From contig CAYOUD010000114.1 of the NCBI GenBank assembly GCA_964407055.1, positions 1-9,156 of the forward strand: a DNA stretch of 9,156 nucleotides, written 5' to 3'. The notes beneath the pieces are model-generated. The model ran no database searches and was not told where the DNA came from. It was given only the letters and a program-made list of their open reading frames with translations. Each line of letters opens with the position of its first letter. Position 1 is the stretch's first letter. A program made the position numbers and the translations under genes. Below, one piece after another: positions 6,816 through 9,156 of the stretch. This stretch comes from JAQIBY01 sp964407055. Its GTDB lineage: Bacteria > Bacteroidota > Bacteroidia > Bacteroidales > ML635J-15.

Positions 6816-8090
6816 CTAGCTCCTGTCTCCTTCCAGAACCAATATTTGACCAATTCGACAGAAAAGGCATTTTTTCGGATTGCAATAGTACTTTTTCAGG
6901 TGTAGGAGAGACTGTGATTCCATTGCATTTTCTGCAACAATGCCGAGGTCTGCCCATTTCCGTATGATGCTGTTATTTTCTGCTTTGATGTCTTCCAGAA
7001 AGTGTATGGCTTTGTCCTTGTGTTCTTGTTGCTGCTTTATTTCTCCGTACAGAAAAAGCATTGGAATAACCGCGTTAATCAGCAGGATTTCGCGAGATGT
7101 TTTTCCTAGACATTTACGGCGTGATTTGCTTTCTTCGCCAAAGCGGTAATGGGTTTCCCAATACTCCGAGCTTTCTGTGTTGAGTAAATTTTCCAATCTT
7201 GCTAAACTATCCGCTTCAAGGATACGTGAGAAAAAGCGTTCGTTTGTATGCAAAAGCATTGCCAGTTGAGCAATGCGGATTGAAGGAAAGTTTCCCGGAC
7301 GCATGCGTGAGAATTTCCACAATTTGGCATCTATGGGGTTGAGTGAGAATTTAGTTTGCAGTAGTTTGTACTCTTGTTTGAGTTGATTGTAATGGCTGTC
7401 TTTTAGTGCTCCGACTAAAAATCCGGCTTGACCGAAAAGCAGGGCTTCAATTTGTGGGAGATTGTTTCTGTGTTTTGCTATCTGTTGCCATTTTAGGCTT
7501 TTCCCCAGCATTTCGAAGGGAATTTGGTTGGTGTTAAAACCAAAATAGCGGGTGAGCGTTCTGAAAAACACGGTGTCAAAATCGATGTTTTCCTGTATCA
7601 TTTCTGATTTTATTGTTTCCGCTTTGTGTTCTAATCTTTCTACTGCTAGGCTTTGCATCCAAAGTAAAATATCCAGAGGACGAACATTTTGTATTAAATG
7701 TTCACAAGGAATCCAGCGTAAACTTTGCAGTAAATCGATCCATGCCTGGCTGTATTCCTCCGGAAATTTCATTACCCATGTTTCGGGCTGTCGCCCGTCT
7801 TCTGTGCGAATTTCTTTATCGTGCTCAGCCACAACATGCAAAATGACATTGTTGTATGCTGTGTCGTTTTGATGTTTGTGATTATTCCATTCACCGGTTT
7901 TGGTGTGAATTTCTACATTTCCGGCCCAGATTGTGCCATCCATTTTTATGCGTGCATTGAAGAAATCCGGTCCGGCATCCTGATTATGTTCTCCGGGATG
8001 AATGATTTCAAATTTTTTACCGGATAGGGTTTTGCATGCATTGGTAAATGCTTGTTGTTTCCAGATGAATTGCAGAATGTCTTCGGACAT
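6816..8090 (-). CDS. DUF2851 family protein
   Basis: The product has 424 residues, close to what I recall as the full length of this Bacteroidota family of unknown function. N-terminal signatures are HPGEHNQDAGPDFFNARI (31-48), WAGNVEIH (55-62), W68 with H71 and H73, and TAYNNVILHVV (77-87). The middle and C-terminal parts are mainly helical, with RPGNFPSIRIAQL (264-276). The end carries YYCNPKKCLFCRIGQ (401-415), a C-x4-C-x2-C cluster that could bind metal. No signal peptide or membrane segment is seen, so it is probably cytosolic. GPD42 followed by E60-x-H62 resembles the spacing of a PD-(D/E)XK nuclease core with His in place of Lys; that is my inference. It is separated from the operon by 186 bases and looks monocistronic. 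The ATG gives the family's usual N-terminus. Confidence 0.88.
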   Translation of the reverse strand: MSEDILQFIWKQQAFTNACKTLSGKKFEIIHPGEHNQDAGPDFFNARIKMDGTIWAGNVEIHTKTGEWNNHKHQNDTAYNNVILHVVAEHDKEIRTEDGRQPETWVMKFPEEYSQAWIDLLQSLRWIPCEHLIQNVRPLDILLWMQSLAVERLEHKAETIKSEMIQENIDFDTVFFRTLTRYFGFNTNQIPFEMLGKSLKWQQIAKHRNNLPQIEALLFGQAGFLVGALKDSHYNQLKQEYKLLQTKFSLNPIDAKLWKFSRMRPGNFPSIRIAQLAMLLHTNERFFSRILEADSLARLENLLNTESSEYWETHYRFGEESKSRRKCLGKTSREILLINAVIPMLFLYGEIKQQQEHKDKAIHFLEDIKAENNSIIRKWADLGIVAENAMESQSLLHLKKYYCNPKKCLFCRIGQILVLEGDRS

Positions 8091-8119
8091 AGGCTTTTGA
8101 ATGCTTTAATTCAGTTTTG

Positions 8120-8127
8120 CTAAGATA
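8120..8127 (-). promoter_or_regulatory. possible -7 promoter element for the DUF2851 gene
   Basis: TATCTTAG on the minus strand matches the Bacteroidota TAnnTTTG element at all but one position. It lies 30 bases before the ATG at 8090, nearly the same spacing as the candidate in front of the channel operon. A TTTC about 16 bases further upstream is a poor -33 match. A small AAGAT/ATCTT inverted repeat (8122-8126 and 8134-8138) overlaps it. Confidence 0.35.
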
Positions 8128-8265
8128 AAGAAAATCTTGATGCGAAAGAATTATTAGAAGTTTCTTTAAGAAAGTTCGAAATTTTGATTGTCTTACGAAA
8201 TAAACTTAATTCAGTGGGATAGGGGAAATGCTGCACGGAACTTACCGGAAATATTATAGGCAAGT

Positions 8266-8335
8266 TTAAAGAAACAGCGCTTTTTTTAAAGAAAATCCTA
8301 AACATCTTAAAGAACAGAAAAACATCTTCTAAAAG
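8266..8335. repeat. degenerate ~20-base direct repeats
   Basis: TTAAAGAA occurs at 8266-8273, 8286-8293 and 8307-8314, spaced 20 and 21 bases apart. AAACATCTT occurs at 8300-8308 and 8320-8328, spaced 20 bases. Together they make about three and a half imperfect units ending beside the IS4-type element. The spacing is close to two helical turns. No gene is supported between 8091 and 8338; the short minus-strand frame across 8120-8305 shows no recognisable protein features. Confidence 0.5.
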
Positions 8336-8338
8336 TGG

Positions 8339-8889
8339 AGCCCAGAACCCACTAAAAAAAACGGGGCGTAACTAAAAAGCCTTGTGAAACTTGACACCTT
8401 GTCATTATTTTAGTTCGCTTAAGGTGATTCGAGTTTCCCCTTTTGGGTAATAACTTCCAGATTAGTGGAAATGAAACACCGCGATATGCAACACTTAGCA
8501 TTAAAATATTTATGTCTGTTTTTCCAAACTTCCAGTTTGTACTATCAAGACATAGTCGAGGGGGTACATTATCGGGTAACATTGCAAACAATAACTTAGC
8601 AATAATGTCTTCGTTGATTACAAATTCAGAAAAAAAACGTTGTATTATCCGTAAATTAGATTGTACTTGAGCATTGCTTTCAAAACCTTGTGATAGTTTT
8701 ACAAAATTTACGGGTTGCAATTTAATCATTGAAAGCACTGTTTTAGTTAAAAATGTAATTCTTGCTTTATGCCAGCTCAAATGTTTTGTGAAAATTGAAA
8801 CTAATTCGCTATTTTTGTCATTAACCTGGATTTTCATATCATACAATTTTTTTTGGTTACTATGTCATAAAATACTGAAGTTCTGGGCT
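8339..8889 (-). mobile_element. internally deleted IS4-family insertion element with both ends
   Basis: AGCCCAGAAC at 8339-8348 and its exact reverse complement GTTCTGGGCT at 8880-8889 bracket the transposase remnant. Allowing a one-base gap, the similarity continues inward for several bases on both sides (CC-ACTA against TTCAGTA). Typical IS4-family elements are well over 1 kb; this one is 551 bases, the loss being internal and on the C-terminal side of the transposase. No target duplication is visible in the immediate flanks, so it is either old or the true tips differ slightly. It is minus-strand oriented. Confidence 0.6.
8352..8837 (-). pseudogene. IS4-family transposase, N-terminal fragment
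   Basis: The ATG at 8835-8837 begins MKIQVNDKNSELVSIFTKHL. A TTG three codons upstream is less likely as the start. Conserved features include WHKARITFL, KLQPVNFVKLSQGFESNA, SNLRIIQRFF and IIAKLLFAMLP. The first catalytic Asp region follows as LCLDSTNWKFGKTDINIL, then KLLPKRGNSN. These are hallmarks of the N-terminal domain and first DDE segment of IS4-type transposases in Bacteroidota. Similarity stops sharply after GNSN (about 8427); the remaining ~24 codons to the TAG are unrelated. The second Asp, the catalytic Glu and the C-terminus are missing, so it cannot be an active transposase. Up to the breakpoint the frame is intact, suggesting a single deletion rather than gradual decay. Confidence 0.85.
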
Positions 8890-9002
8890 TTAGCCAAGAA
8901 AACTCACATCAAGTTATTAACATAATCATCTAATAATCAACAAGTTAAAAGTTTTGTCATGTACTAAAGTGTTTTTTAATAATTCCATTAAAATATCTTA
9001 AT

Positions 9003-9156
9003 ATGAAAATTACTAATATCTACGCTGTTTTATTGTTTCTTGCATGTATATGCTTTTCCGAAATATCATATGCACAAAATATTAAGTTTCATAAGGATAC
9101 TAGTTTCACAACTGTTCGCTCTATTGATTTTGATAAGGACTCTATTCTATATATAG
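9003..9156 (+). CDS. secreted protein, N-terminal part, runs off the window
   Basis: Fifty-one codons are present. The product begins MKITNIYAVLLFLACICFS and then EISYAQN, a Sec signal peptide with a probable cut after SYA (about residue 24). A cysteine at residue 15 is not in a good lipobox, so a lipoprotein is less likely. The mature part visible (IKFHKDTSFTTVRSIDFD, then KDSILYI) has alternating hydrophobic residues like the first strand of a beta-propeller or similar beta-rich fold, but it is too short to assign. No Shine-Dalgarno sequence is seen; the bases before the ATG are AT-rich. It is the only plus-strand gene and is divergent from everything else. Confidence 0.7.
   Translation, partial: MKITNIYAVLLFLACICFSEISYAQNIKFHKDTSFTTVRSIDFDKDSILYI

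Noticed and set aside
8120..8305. 61-codon minus-strand open frame between the DUF2851 gene and the IS remnant
   Set aside because: No recognisable motif, low-complexity Phe/Ser/Lys-rich composition, and it spans the candidate DUF2851 promoter and the repeat region; best seen as a chance frame.
8266..8335. Short CRISPR array
   Set aside because: Units are ~20 bases including any 'spacer', imperfect and contiguous; there is no repeat/spacer architecture and no cas gene.
8334..8353. AGTGG/CCACT hairpin around the left IS end as a terminator
   Set aside because: The stem is only five pairs with a 10-base loop and a four-T run; too weak, and the loop is the terminal repeat itself.
8674..8925. 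83-codon plus-strand frame over the transposase start
   Set aside because: It is antisense to the recognisable transposase N-terminus and shows no protein features of its own.

Overview
The window most likely comes from a member of the Bacteroidota. The evidence is one protein with a type IX secretion (T9SS) type B C-terminal sorting domain, two families known mainly from this phylum (DUF2851 and DUF6702), start regions without clear Shine-Dalgarno sequences, moderately AT-rich DNA, and IS30-like and IS4-like transposase remnants resembling those of Bacteroidota. I cannot name a genus.

Layout from left to right. Positions 1-386 hold the C-terminal tail of a decayed IS30-type transposase and a T-rich intergenic stretch with short repeats. 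Positions 387-6629 are one tightly packed minus-strand operon. In transcription order it encodes a two-TM potassium-channel-like protein with a cytosolic RCK/TrkA module (5589-6629), an RmlD-like NAD(P)-dependent reductase/epimerase (4696-5592), a small secreted DUF6702 protein (4195-4683), an 876-residue multidomain secreted protein with a T9SS type B sorting domain (1568-4198), and a secreted TPR protein (387-1571). Three of the four junctions are 4-base stop/start overlaps and the fourth is a 12-base gap, so co-translation is likely. After a 186-base repeat-containing spacer comes a separate minus-strand gene, a DUF2851 protein (6816-8090).

Positions 8091-8338 are non-coding, with degenerate ~20-base repeats. 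Positions 8339-8889 are an internally deleted IS4-type element: the N-terminal part of the transposase is still open, the C-terminal catalytic part is missing, and a 10-base inverted repeat flanks it on both sides. The first 51 codons of a secreted protein run off the right edge on the plus strand from 9003.

Functionally, the operon joins two cytosol/inner-membrane products (ion channel and sugar-nucleotide-type reductase) to three exported ones (DUF6702, T9SS substrate, TPR). The exported trio plausibly acts together at the cell envelope or surface, but this is inferred from gene order only. I see no defence system, CRISPR array, prophage, tRNA or rRNA. The points most worth checking are the arginine in the channel's selectivity filter, the mixed membrane/secreted operon, and the miniaturised IS4-type element with both ends.
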